A stretch of DNA of 64,000 nucleotides from Staphylotrichum longicolle (lineage: Eukaryota > Ascomycota > Sordariomycetes > Sordariales > Chaetomiaceae), in NCBI GenBank assembly GCA_019096155.1, contig JAHCVI010000002.1, positions 4,898,001-4,962,000 on the forward strand. Reading direction: 5' to 3'. The notes beneath the pieces were generated by a model. The model saw only the letters and a list, made by a program, of their open reading frames with translations. It ran no database searches and was not told the DNA's origin. Positions 10,282 through 22,300 of this stretch are shown here, piece by piece. A program made the position numbers and the translations under genes. Position 1 is the first letter of the stretch. Each line of letters starts with the position of its first letter.

Positions 10282-13200
10282 AGTTTTCCAGCAGATACAC
10301 CATCGTGTCGACATTAGGGGCAGGCTTCAGGGCAGGTTTGATGCCGCCGAGCTCGAGCGGTCCGTCAAACAAATCCTTACGGCCCGTGGCGTTGCCGAGG
10401 ACGCGCTGCTCAAAGATACTGACTCTTCTTGCAAAGTGTAAGCTGCTATATGTCGGGCCTTCCGTAGCTTACACTTACTCTACTCTCAGCTTTGTCTGCG
10501 CAACGAGCAGAGAGACTAGCGACACGGTGTGCCTGACCAGCTACCGCTCCCCCCGCAGCGACAACTCCGACCTCCTCAATGCTACCGCAATATGGCAGGC
10601 CTGCCGCGCGACATCGGCCGCCACGACCTTCTTCGACCCAATTGCCATCGGGCCCTTTGAAGAAGAATTCGTCGACGGAGCCCTCGGCGCGAATAATCCA
10701 GTCTACGCACTGTGGAATCAGGCCCAGGACGTGTGGGGCGATCAGCTACGGTGCAGCCTCAAATGTCTTGTGTCGATCGGCACGGGCGTTCCCGCCCTGA
10801 AGCCAGTACGCGACGACGTCCTCGGAATCTGGGCCACGCTGAAAGATCTTGCGACGGAAACGGAGAAGACAGCACAGCAGTTTCACCGCGACAAGTCACA
10901 CCTTGACAATGAAGGACGCTATTACCGGTTCAATGTTGACCACGGGCTCGAAGAGATCGGTTTGGAGGAGTCGAAGAAGAAGAAGGAGATTGTGGCTGCG
11001 ACGCGGCGTTACGTCGAGTCGCAGGCGGTCTTCAAGCAGATGAAGGCGTGCGCGAACAATATCGCGGGACGAGAGTGTTAGTGTTTTCTAGATCTACCTT
11101 AGGTCCATTATAATTTTGTCCTTTCGCTGATCGAATGTGCTAGACTTTGGGCCTTACCGGACGACGTTTGCTCTGCACGGCGCGCCCGCGTCGAACCACT
11201 TTGTTGACCGACAATCCGACACCGACGACCTCGAACGATGCCTCCTCCCGCGATCTCGCTCCCCACGGACACAACGGCGGATATTTGTTCTCTACGGGTT
11301 GGGCGGCATCGGGAAGACACAGCTGGCTGCTGACTTTGCGCGGCGCCACAAGGCAACCTTCAGCTCGGTCTTCTGGCTAGATGGCAGGTCGGAGGACCAC
11401 CTGAGGCAGAGCCTTGCCGGCTATGCTAGCAAAATACCCAAAGGCCAGATTCCGGACAGGAGCAGAAAACTCGTCTCGACAAGTAACGATGATGTCAATG
11501 TCGTGGTAGCGGACGTATTGGACTGGCTCGCGCGGCTGGACAACGTCGACTGGCTGCTTGTAGTCGACAACGTTGACCAAGACTCTGACCAGGGCAGCGA
11601 GACGGGCGCGTACGATATCCGGCGATATCTTCCTGGCGACCACGGGTCGGTGCTGATCACGACACGGACAGCGCGGCTGGCGCAGCTCGGCGACTCGAGA
11701 CGGTTGAGGAAGGTCGATGAGGGGCTGGACAAGGCTATTTTCCAGCGGTGGTATGAGCGAGAACTGGGTAGGGTATTATCCACTTACAAGTTTGGACTGC
11801 AGCTGATCGACCGCAGTTATGGACGAGGCCGGATCGGAGCTTCTGGGTTTGCTTGATGGCCTGCCCCTTGCGCTGGCGCAGGCAGCTTCGTACCTCCGCG
11901 AGACCGAGCTCGATGCGGCGACGTATGTCCGGCTCTACAAGCAGCAGTGGGACGAGCTGATGAGGTTAGAGGGCGAGGCTGGGTCGCCGCTGGTGGAGTA
12001 CGAGCAGCGAAGTGTAGGGACGACGTGGACGATATCCTTCGAAGCGATTCGGGCCCGAAACGGGAACGCTGCGAATCTGCTCCGGCTCTGGGCCTTTCTG
12101 GACAACAAAGACCTTTGGCACGGCCTGCTACAAGAGGCTGAAGATGGCGGCGACCGGTGGCCTGAGTGGCTCTGCGAAATTGCGTCCAGCGAGATCAAAT
12201 TCTTAGACGCAGCTCGACTACTACTACGCTACTCGATGATCGAGGCGCAGGAGTCCGTACGAGGCAGCTATATGATGCATCCGGTCGTACATCGATGGAC
12301 ATCGCACGTACAGAACGAGCATGAGAAGCAGGAAATTTTCCGGCAGTCTGTAGTCCTAGTTGGGATGTTGGTACCCAATAGCACCATGAAGGACTACTGG
12401 ATACTCCAACGGCGGCTTCTCCCGCATGCGGAGAAGATCTCCTGGTGGATGGGGCAGTTGTATGGTGGTGGGTGGAGGTTGGAGGACGCATCGGTAATAT
12501 CCGCAGTACTTGACTTGGGCAATCTCTGCAAGGATCAGGGCCGGCTAGGGGAGGCCGAGGCGATGTGTCAACAGGCGCTGCAAGGCCGGGAGAGAGCGCT
12601 TGGACCAGATGATACGTTGACTCTTGATACGGTCAACAACTTGGCTAACGTCTACAGCGCTCAGGACCGGCTGGAGAAAGCGGAAGCGATGTATCAGTGG
12701 GCGCTGCGAGGCTACGAGAAAGCGCTCAGTCCGGACCACCCGTCGACTCTTGATACGGTCAACAACTTAGGCGTCCTCTACGCGCGTCAGGGGCGGCTGG
12801 AGGAAGCGGAAGCGATGTTCCAGCGGTCACTGAAAGGTTCCGAGGAAGCGCTGGGGCCGGATTACACGGCGACTCTTGATACCCTCCACAACTTAGGCAG
12901 CCTCAACGCGGCTCAAGGCCGGCTAGGAGAGGCCGAGGCAATGTATCAGCGGGCACTACAAGGCAAAGAGAATGCGCTTGGTCTGGATTACCCGTCAACT
13001 CTAAGCACAGTCTACAACTTGGGCGTCCTCTACGCGGACCAGGGCCGGCTGGGGGAGGCGGAGACGATGTACCAGCGGGCGCTTCAAGGCAAAGAGAAGG
13101 CGCTCGGGCGGGATCACACGTCGACTCTAGATACGATCTACAACTTGGGCCGTCTCTACGTAGGCCAGGGCCGGCTAAAGAAGGCGGAAGAGATGTACAA

Positions 13201-13757
13201 GCGGGGGCTGCAAGGCGGCTACGAGAAGGCGCTCAGGCAGGGTCATATATCGACTCTAAGTACATTCAACAACTTGGGCAATCTCTACACGAACCAGGGC
13301 CGGCTGCCAGAGGCGGAAGCAATGTACCAGCTGGCGCTACAGGGCAAAGAGAAGGCACTCGGGCGGGATCATACGTCGACTCTAGATACGGTCTACAACT
13401 TGGGTGTCCTCTACGCGGACCAGGGCCGGCTGGAGGAGGCGGAAGCGATGTATCAGCGGGCGCTGCGAGGCTACGAGAAAGCGCTCGGTCCGGACCACCC
13501 ATCAACTCTCCGCACGGTCTACAACTTGGACAACCTCTACGCGGATCAGGCCAGGCTAGGGAAGCGGAAGCGACGTACCAGCGGGCGCTGCAAGGCAAAG
13601 AGAAGGCGCTCGGGCGGGATCATACGTCGACTCTAGATACGGTCTACAAGTTGGGTGTCCTCTACGCGGACCAGAGCCGGGTGGAGGAGGCGGAAGAGAT
13701 GTACCAGCGGGCGCTGCAAGGCAACGAGAGAATACGAGCGCTGTATCTAGCTCCATG
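10043..13757 (+). pseudogene. Patatin - NB-ARC - TPR NLR, copy 2 (frameshifted in last TPR units)
   Basis: Exons 10043-10437, 10490-11076, 11144-11767 and 11817 onward match copy 1 in position and phase. Patatin motifs DGGGIRG, GTSTGG and DGALGANN are present, as are the P-loop GLGGIGKTQLA and GLPLALAQAASYL. About ten TPR units follow, much more diverged from one another than in copy 1 (ALGPDDTLTL, ALSPDHPSTL, ALGLDYPSTL). In unit nine a one-base loss near 13560 throws the frame into a basic tail ending at 13636. The homologous frame continues afterwards to TGA at 13756-13758. The protein may still be made with a short array (about 1140 residues), so this could be a live gene with a trimmed sensor. 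Confidence 0.75.
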
Positions 13758-13758
13758 A

Positions 13759-14065
13759 TTACCGAGAACGAGCAGCTGAGACGGTGTATCAACCGATCGA
13801 AGGATATCATCCGCCTTATCAGCTGTCAGTGGACATTTTAGGTTACACGATTCATGGCTTGTGTCATATGCAAAAGACAGTCTAGTGTCTGTCTAGACCT
13901 CTGGGGGTATTCAGAACATGAACAAAATAATCGGGTAGCAGGTTAAGGAATCTGCTTGAAGAGACAAAAGAACCTCGGTCGACATGGCCAGCTTCGGTCG
14001 GTTGTTGGGTGGGGAGTTGGCAACGGGGTGCCATAGCGCAACGGGGTCACAACCGAGTCGGCAAC
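13759..14065. other. Short intergenic gap
   Basis: This gap lies between copy 2 and the 3' end of the GATA-factor relic. No feature is recognised in it. Confidence 0.5.
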
Positions 14066-15389
14066 TCATTTTCGATCGTCGGCGGGCTTTGGCCGGATCG
14101 ACCTCTGGTCGAGCTGCCGCTTGCGCTCCAATTTCGCGTAGTAAAGGCCACAGGCGTTGCAGAGCGTTCTTGCGCCATTGGGGCCGCGCCTCCATCCCGG
14201 CGTGTCGACCCTGTTACGCCTGTGTGGCACCACCCGGGAGGAGCCGCGCGCTAGGCGAAGAGGTAGCGTCTCTGGTGTCTTGAGACGAGGCTAAGCGCAC
14301 ATGGGGGCAGACTTACACCGCGCCGCTTCTTGACTTCGTGCATCGCCGCATACGTCGGCTTGATCCCGTCGCCGTGCATCGACATATCCTCATCATCGGG
14401 GTTGCGGCCGCCACTCTCGCGCGCGCGCTCGTTCTGTATCCGATTCTGCTGGACCGTGTCCCGCACATCCTCGAGCTTCTTGAGCGTGAAAATAAGGCTG
14501 TTGAGCAGCACGGTCACTTCGTTTTTTGTAGGCATCTTCGACGGGATCGGTTGCTGGCCGTGCTGCTCTCGTGCCGCAGCCATGTAGGCACCGGCGAAAT
14601 TGTAGCCTGTGCTGCAGGAGCTCATAATCTGGGTCACCTTCATCAGCTCACCGCCCATGCGTGTCTCTTGCGTAGCTCGGATCCAAAACCTACTGCTTCC
14701 AGAGCATCCTGGTATCCGGTTGTTTGGAAGTGCTTGTCGAAAGCTGCCTTGTAGTCGGATGCACGGTGAGGTGAATAATCGGCTTCCTCACCATACCCAT
14801 TCGGCGATTCCCGTGCCTAATACGGCGAGGGAAGCCGGGGACCGGCGCTATGTCTCGGGGAGATTGGATAGGCAGATGGCGGTAATTGCTTAGGAGAAAG
14901 TCTTCCAGTTTCTGAATATAGGTTGGGAAGTGGGTGTGGTGGCGGGGCCGAAGGGAACGGTGATGGCAGACCCTGAGGCGTAGGCAATGGAGCGGAGGGT
15001 GGCGGAGGAGCATAACCAAGCGGCTTCTTCTTAGGAAACACTTCCAAGATGGACGGAAATGAAAGCAGAGACTGCCGGTGAGTATGGCCAGCCTCCGAGT
15101 CGTCTGACGGCCTCCGGGGTTCGACTGGCGAGATCATGCCGGGTATGCTTGTGGCCGGTGCTGAGTGTGAATACCCCGAGCTATAGGAGCTGTGGTGCTG
15201 ATGCTGGTGCTGCGGTTGCTGATGTGGCTGCCGCTGCCGCTGCTGCGGTTGCTGCTGTTGATGGTGGTGGTAAGGATCACTCGGGCTAATTAATGTGGTG
15301 CTATGCCGGTCGTTCTCTGTACGATGTCTCGATACGTTCTTGAGGACTTTTGTGCAAGTGTTCGGCGCTGTTGGAACTTGGGATCCCAC
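14066..15389 (-). pseudogene. NsdD/SUB-1-type GATA factor, decayed
   Basis: The minus strand starts with a His/Gln-rich then Pro-rich N-terminus (LLSFPSILEVFPKKKP). It continues through a TAG at 14817-14819 in the same frame with FDKHFQTTGYQDALEAV. A probable intron ends near 14616. Next come NFAGAYMAAAREQHGQQPIP and LNSLIFTLKKLEDVRDTVQQ, then KKRRG before a GTAAGT donor. The last exon has APPGWCH, a frame change, then TPGWRRGPNGARTLCNACG. In the GATA family this final motif is the zinc finger; here the second cysteine of the first pair is lost at a two-base insertion. NsdD-type factors control sexual development. With one stop and a broken finger this is probably a dead duplicate. Confidence 0.75.
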
Positions 15390-16119
15390 TGAGGTGGAGT
15401 TAGCAAAGGGTTAGACCAGGCAAAAGATATAACCCGTGAGCATTGCTCTGGGGGGGAAAACCAACCTGGACCTATACCCCGGCTCCTCCGCTTCCATAGC
15501 GGGTCTCTATCATAAAAACGGCGACGCACTCCTGCAGCTTGACGACAAATGATTTCTAAACCATACAGGCGCAAAAAGGGGTGCAGAGGAGATGCAGGAA
15601 CAATTCTCCTCGAAACGTAGCTACGGTGTGGGAGGAGACCGACTTTCCCGCTTCCGATCCTGACTCTCTTTCCTTTCCCTGGGTTGGTGCAATGGAAGAC
15701 AGCGACAAACTTGATGCCTGTGGGGACAGGCAAGTCACGTACTAAGCCAACCAGTAACGTGAGCTTGACTGATGTCAGAATGACAGGGGCGGCTTGGCTC
15801 AACTGCCAGCAAACAGACACGAAAGAAACACGCTTCCATGACTTCTAATTGAGAAGCTGCATGCTGCGCATAATGGCAGACCAACCGCGATCGGATATAA
15901 TCAAGCAAATCCGATTGGGAACGGCATTGAGGGCTTTCGTGCTTCGTACCAAACGGTCTGCCATAGCAAGAGCATTCCGTGCACGCAGATGCGCTTGATC
16001 AGCTTGACGACGAAGGTACGGCCGACCGCCTCCGTTGTGTATGCTCCTCTGACTGTCATGTAGATCTCCGGAAACTTGCACTTGCCTTTCTGGCAGCGGT
16101 ACAGAACCTTGCTGCCGTC
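15390..16119. other. Spacer, no recognised gene
   Basis: Overlapping frames on both strands show no known motif. Part of the upstream exon or promoter of the GATA relic may lie here, but I cannot place it. Confidence 0.4.
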
Positions 16120-16305
16120 ACCTCCACCCACTACCATACAACTGCCCCATCCACCAGGAGATCTTCTCCGCATGCGGGAGAAGCCGCCGTTGGAGTATCC
16201 AGTAGTCCTTCATGGTGCTATTGGGTACCAACATCCCAACTAGGACTACAGACTGCCGGAAGATTTCCTGCTTCTCATCCTCGTTCTGTATGTGCGATGG
16301 AGGAG
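16120..16305 (-). pseudogene. Inverted 0.19-kb fragment of NLR copy 2
   Basis: The reverse complement matches copy 2 at about 12300-12485, the linker between NB-ARC and TPR repeats, with only about four differences seen by eye. The encoded segment includes QSVVLVGMLVPNSTMKDYWI and LQRRLLPHAE. No other part of the gene accompanies it. It is a recent, small, inverted duplication 3.6 kb from its likely source. Confidence 0.85.
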
Positions 16306-16911
16306 GCCGAGAGTGTCGTTTTCGCGACTCACAAGGGGCGACAAAGTCTAACAGGACTTTCCGGGCAGCGGATCAGTCGCCGATCGTAATGATGGATCGT
16401 TACCTTGTCCTCAAAGCTCGTCTCCAGCCTGTTGTCCCGGACAAGGTCGGGAAGGGAGGTCATCGCGGCGAGCCGTGGTTATGTAGATTGTGTCATGAGG
16501 TAATTGGGATGGGATGAAGTGAGAGACGGCACGTAAAGCGGGGTTGTGGTGTGGTGTGGTGTGGTGCGGCTGAGCGGCCGACGAGCCAATCGCTTTCGGC
16601 GCCGACCCTCGACGTGAGCAACCGTGTTTCTACCCTTCGATGCGGCAAAATGGGATCAAAGCACTGAGGTAGAACATTGTATTAATTTGTGGAGCTTCGT
16701 CACAGGTCTGGTCCTGAGGGCCCCGGTTTGGGTACAACGCTATTTGACAATTACAGCAGACCTTGTCACCAAGGACAAGGCGCTGGAGGCCTGACCGGTA
16801 GCTGGCCCTCCTGTTCATAAGGCTCATGGGGAATGGGTTTGAGGAGAGGCCTTGAATGCCGACCCCCGCGACACACCTCGACGGATGTGACTAAATTGCC
16901 ACCCCGCTAAG
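16306..16911. other. Spacer with short GTGTG repeat
   Basis: A simple repeat of GTGTG/TGTGG units occupies about 16537-16567. Nothing else is recognised before the hypothetical gene at 16912. Confidence 0.5.
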
Positions 16912-17976
16912 ATGTCAATCCAGCCAACCACTCTCGAGCGTCGCTGTCGTCGTCTCTTTTCTCGACTCCGCTGTCTTGGAGAGAAGTTGAAATACCACAC
17001 TCATCAAACGGTGCATTTCAACATTGAGAACGCTCTGCAATATGTCGTGGCACAGAAAATCGAGACCGAGTTCTCGGAAAGGGCCATCGCGAAGGGTTAG
17101 GACAACACTGAGGAGGCAGAAAAGACAGTCGGTTACTGCATCTCGCACCTAGACTCGTGCCTCAAGATATGCGAGCGAATGCGCACTCCGGAATGGACCG
17201 CAAGCGACGACTCTTCCCTCTCGGTCAAATGGAGCCTGTTCGTTGCTAACTTCAACAGTGCCAGCCACCTGCTGGACTTACCCGAACTGGATCTCCACCC
17301 TTTTCTCGGGCTGCGATCCCTATCAGTGAGTGGACATGGTCTTTCACCATGATGCCTTCGCTAAGCACATGCCATCCAGGTAGCCACACTCGTCCTACCT
17401 GAACTCGTTGCATGCGGAGATTCAGGAGCGAGCGATTCCTCCTCGAGAGCAGAAACGATCGAAGGCTGGGAGGAACAGCGGGGCAGACAAGAGCAGAATC
17501 GCCTGGCCGCTCTCCGGGCAGGACGGGGACGTCTGGTAGTGACATCCATTGGGACGCAACAACCTTCCAGGTTACGGCCATCCCCAAACCCTGCACGCAT
17601 AACCTCTCCTTTGACATTCTCATCTTCATCCTCAGTGTCGACTAACCCGACCATCACCATCTGCCCGTCTCCCATACCCAGCCTCGACCGGCGAGAGCCC
17701 CCAGCAGCAGCAAAAGCGACAACAAGTCTCGTCTCATCGGGAAGCAACCACTCCAACCCGCCACCACCGTATACACCCCCTCCTCCGAAGCACCTAACAC
17801 CCCCTTCCATGCCTCTAACACCTCCTTCCAAGCTCGTAACGCCACTCTTCTCCCGAGAAAATAGCGAGGCCAAAAAGGAGATTGACTGGGACGCGGAGAC
17901 CATTGTCTCAACAGCGTCAGACCACGGGCCGGCCACCACGGTGACACCCAATCTCTACCTGTATCAAAACCCGTGA
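16912..17976 (+). pseudogene. Hypothetical protein gene with in-frame stop
   Basis: Exon 16912-17325 joins 17380-17976 in phase (GTGAGT donor, CAG acceptor), giving a frame of 336 codons interrupted by TAG at 17098-17100. The first part is helical-looking and includes HLDSCLKICERM and LDLPELDLHPFLGLRSL. The second exon is Pro/Ser/Thr-rich, with PPPPYTPPPPKHLTPP near its middle. I do not recognise the family. The frame runs cleanly on both sides of the TAG with coding-like composition, so a nonsense mutation in a real gene is more likely than chance. A shorter gene starting downstream is possible. Confidence 0.5.
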
Positions 17977-19112
17977 GGTGGCTTTGCGATATCCTATCGC
18001 CTCGACTCGGTTGGACGGCAGACAACGGGGGGTTTCCTCCATGGGCCGCCTTCTGTTCCGGACACGTCCGGTTTGTGGTTGCTGCTGCCGATGGGCCAGC
18101 GAGCTTCCCCTCTCCCGGCGAATCACGGCCGAACTCTGCAGAAGCTACGGAGCTCCTGATCCAGTTTTGTACTGTATATGGGCTACTTGAGCCGGAGCAT
18201 CAGGCCGATGACCATGAGTCGGAGCTATCCCCGGCAACCACCGCCTTCTTGGCCGCACTCGTGCTTCCATTCTATCGTTCCGACGGACTCCGACCGCAAT
18301 TCTCCAGCCCTGCCCATGCAGCACCGGTCCCTCCCTACCCCGTCCGCCACACCAGTTTTGCCCAACCCGCGCGGGGCCCTTGGTGTTCTCCCGCAGTGTG
18401 CCAGTGCGCTGGCGTGGGCGGCGCCCAGTACCGAGCTCTTTGTCTGTCGAGGTGAGTGACACGAAACGCCGACCACTTCCCTCTTCTTCAAGGTCGAGAG
18501 CACAGGGCCCGGAGCCAACACCCGGCAGGCCTATCCGACCAACAACAGTGGCGAGTCGGGCTGAGTTGGGTGTGCGACCATGAGTGAAGTGGGAGTGTGA
18601 GGGAGGGTGTGAGGGATGGTAGGAAGGCGACAAGGAGGGTGGCAAGGAGGGTTGACAAACGTGACAATGCAGGACGGCATTAGCAAGAAGCATTTGACTG
18701 CGGCAGGGAGGGAGGGAGAGGGAGGGAGCAATTCCCCCTTTCCAAAGACTGCGAGTCACCGGTCAGCCCGACTCGTCAATCGCCGCAAACGAGGTGTGGG
18801 GTGGAGACACCCCTGGACACCACATCGGCCAAATGTAGAAACGGCGGAGGCGGCCCCATCGCGCCGGTGGATACGTGGCAGCCAAGCGAACGCTTCGTCG
18901 ACTTCGTCTCGAGGTGCATTCCAAAGACAGCGGGATTTTCCGCCGCCGCAAAGTCAGCCCTTGAGAACCAAAGGTCCATGAAGGCATGGAAACTGCTAGC
19001 TGCCTTCTTGGTTTTGTCCCCCGCACCCCAGAGCCCTGACGACTGCGTTGATAGTAGAGCGGGCCGAACGCTCTGGCTCGGTCATACCGTCTCGGCGACG
19101 ACCTCTTTTTGT
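17977..19112. other. Spacer, weak ORFs only
   Basis: A 160-codon open frame at 17973-18455 (with LLIQFCTVYGLLEPEHQ) has plausible composition but no recognised motif. Around 18600-18730 there are GGGAGGGAG-type purine runs. No convincing gene is seen. Confidence 0.4.
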
Positions 19113-19393
19113 CTGTCAGGCCCGTCGACATCGGCGGCGTACTCGACGCCGCGCGATCTTGGCGTGTCCTCTGGTAGAAGCGGCTTGTAGCGCGTTGCCG
19201 TAGTGCCCCCCCTGCGCGTGGACGTGCGCGCCGCGCTCGAGGAGCAGCCGCACGATCCCGGCGTGTCCTCCAGCAGAAGCGGCCTGTAGCGCGTGGCCGA
19301 ACTCCCCGCCCTGCACGTTGACGTCGGTGCCGCGCTCGAGCAGCTGCCGCACGATCTCGGCTTCTCCTGTGTCAGAAGCGGCCTGCAGAGCAA
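19113..19393 (-). pseudogene. Ankyrin-repeat fragment, inverted
   Basis: The minus strand reads ALQAASDTGEAEIVRQLLER, then GGEFGHALQAASAGGHAGIV and GGHYGNALQAASTRGHAKIA. This is the GG.YGNALQAAS..GH pattern common in fungal NACHT-ankyrin receptors. About two and a half repeats remain, without start or NACHT domain. Its edge at ~19393 abuts, in opposite orientation, the truncated RelA/SpoT-like coding segment. Confidence 0.8.
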
Positions 19394-19396
19394 AAC

Positions 19397-22300
19397 CAGT
19401 TCAAGAGTCTCTCCGACATCTTCAAGGAGATTCACGACCTTGTCGGGCTCAGGATTGTACTGGAATTTCCCGACGATACGGAGCGAGCCGTGGGTTTCAT
19501 CAAGGAGACATTCCAGATGGAGAAGCCGCCAGCCATTTTCCGTCCTGATCGGGAAGTCGGTCGATTTTGGAAAACATGGTTTGGTGCCTACCAGACCCGC
19601 AATTACCGTCTTAGTCTGCCAGACGGGAAATATGGAGCCCTCTCTCAGTTCTACGGCGTCATGTTCGAAATACAAGTCACGACCGTCGCGGAGGACCTGT
19701 ACAACAAGCTTGCACACCCGCTCTTGTACAAGGGTTCATCTCTTACACGTCAGGATGAGATCGTGATAGACATGGCACATGGCAACGCTCTTTGTTATGC
19801 GCTCTGTTTGGCGTACATGGAGGACAAACTAAGCAAGCGCGCAAGGAAGATTGGCGGCAGGTATGAATTGGTAGCGGCAACCGAAGAAATTACAAGAGAT
19901 GGCGCCAAGTTCAGGGAGAGTTTAACGAAAGGGGGGTCCTTCGACACCCCCACCTCCCCGCAAGGTCTTCCGGAGGGGCTTCCAATCCTGCTAGAGGGAT
20001 ACAACTCGATTGACGATCTTAAACGGTGGATTAACCGGAAGCTGACGTATGTTATACCCCTCAATTCCGAATTCGAACGTTCCTAACTATCAGTAGTGGT
20101 ATTCTTGACGAGATACGTTCGAGTTCACAAACAATCCGCGATGCCGTTCTTTCCAAGCTCCCGATTGTGAACGATGCTGCCTTTGACTACCACGCGGACG
20201 AGCACGAAGCGCGGTGCCACCCCGATACCCGGGTTGAGCTCCGGCGGGAGATAATGACATGGGCGGACGACCCACAAGGCGAATGCATCTTCTGGCTGAA
20301 CGGCATGGCAGGAACCGGGAAGTCCACCATATCACGCACAGTCGCGCAATCGTTCGCCGACAAAGGAATTCTTGGTGCTAGCTTTTTCTTCAAGAGAGGC
20401 GAGCGGGATCGGGGTAATGCAGCTCAGCTGTTCCCAACCATTGCTTCTCAGCTTGTTGTTGAGGAGCCTACTATGGCAACATATGTCAGAGCTGCCATCG
20501 ATGCCGAGCCAGCCGTCATACGCAAGCCTTTGAAAGAGCAGTTTGAGAAGCTTGTTTTGGAGCCGCTAGGGAACCTGAAAGGAGGCCTAAACACAGCGAA
20601 GACCTTTGTGCTCATCATTGACGCTCTCGACGAGTGTGAGAGAGATGCGGACATCCGACTTATCATTTACCTCCTGTCAAAGGCGCAGACGCTGAGTTCG
20701 GTGCGGCTGAGAGCTTTCGTAACGAACCGACCCGAGCTACCGATTCGACTCGGCTTCACCAGCATCAAAGGCAAATACCAGGATCTTGTGTTGCATGAAT
20801 TACCGAAGCCAATCATCGAACACGACATAGCAGCATTTCTGCACTTCAGATTTGCAGAAATTCGAGATGACTACAACGCCTTATGTGGTGGTAGCAAGCA
20901 AGAACTGCCGCTGGAATGGCCAGGTCCCGAGGCCGTCCATACTTTGGTCCAGATGGCCGTGCCGCTCTTCATTTTTGCAGCCACTGTTTGTCGTTTCATC
21001 CAGGAACCAGGATGGGACCCCCGCTGACAGCTAGCAAAAGTCTTGCAATACCAGTCAAGGACCCACCAATCCGAGATCGACAAGCTCGACGCGACTTACC
21101 GCCCAGTCCTTGATCGGTTACTTGAGGGTTCTGTAGTGATCAAAAGAGCCGTTGTGGGCAAGTTTCGCGCCATTGTAGGTTCGATTGTACTCCTCGCCGA
21201 ACCACTCTCAATTCGATCCTTGGCCTGTCTTCTTGATCTTCAGGAGGACATCGTTTTTCACCAGCTCCAGCCACTCCACTCTGTTCTTAGCGTGCCTGCC
21301 TCACCGAATCTCCTGTCAGGACGTTCCATCTATCGTTCCGCGACTTCCTCGTTGATCCCGATAAGGCCAATGATCCCGAAAAGTTTCCATTCTGGGTTGA
21401 CGAACGAAAAACCCATGAACATCTGGCGGTCCGGTGTCTGGAGCTGCTATCGACAGAAGATAGACTCAAGAAAGACGTCTGTGGGCTCCGCCTACCAGGG
21501 ACGCGCCGGTCTGAGATCGACCAGAAGATCATCGACGCCAACCTGCCGCCTGACGTCCAGTACGCTTGTCGGTATTGGGTCTACCACTGGAAGGGGAGCA
21601 GGTGCCTGATACGGGACGGCGACACTGTCGACCGTTTTTTGAAGCGCCATCTCCTACACTGGCTCGAAGCGTTGGGTCTTCTGGGATGGGTTTCAGAGAG
21701 TATCGGTATGGTGGACGACTTGCTGGGCTTACTCGATGTACGTTGCAATCTTCGACATCTCATTAGATGACATACTGACCTGTTGTTCTATAGGTAGAAG
21801 GAAGCGACAAGCTCTTGGCATTTCTTTCTGACACCAAGCGGGTCTTTCAAAGTTATGGCTCTGTTATTGATACATCGCCTCTTCAGGTGTACCATTCGCT
21901 TATCGTGTTTGCGCCAGAGCAGAGCGTCGTCCGAAGGACGTTTCAAGATCAGTTTCCTGCCTGGCTTGCTATACCGCCGACAGTTGGCTCAAACTGGGAT
22001 GCATGTGTACAAACGCTCTTGGACCATCGTAGTCCGGTTGACTCGGTCGCGTTCTCCCACGACTCGAAGATGCTCGTGTCGGCGTCTGATAAGACCATCA
22101 AGCTCTGGGCCGTAGCAACGGGCGCTTGCACGGCGACGCTTGAGGGTCATCGCGGCTCGGTCCAATCGGTCGCGTTCTCGCGCGACGCAAAGATACTCGC
22201 ATCGGCGTCGGCTGACAAGACCATCAAGCTCTGGGACGCGGAAACTGGCGCCTGTACGGCGACGCTCGAGACCGGTATTATTATTCAGCGCCTCACCTTC

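Noticed and set aside
17973..18455. 160-codon plus-strand ORF
   Set aside because: It has plausible composition but no recognisable motif, splice partner or homologous pattern that I can name.
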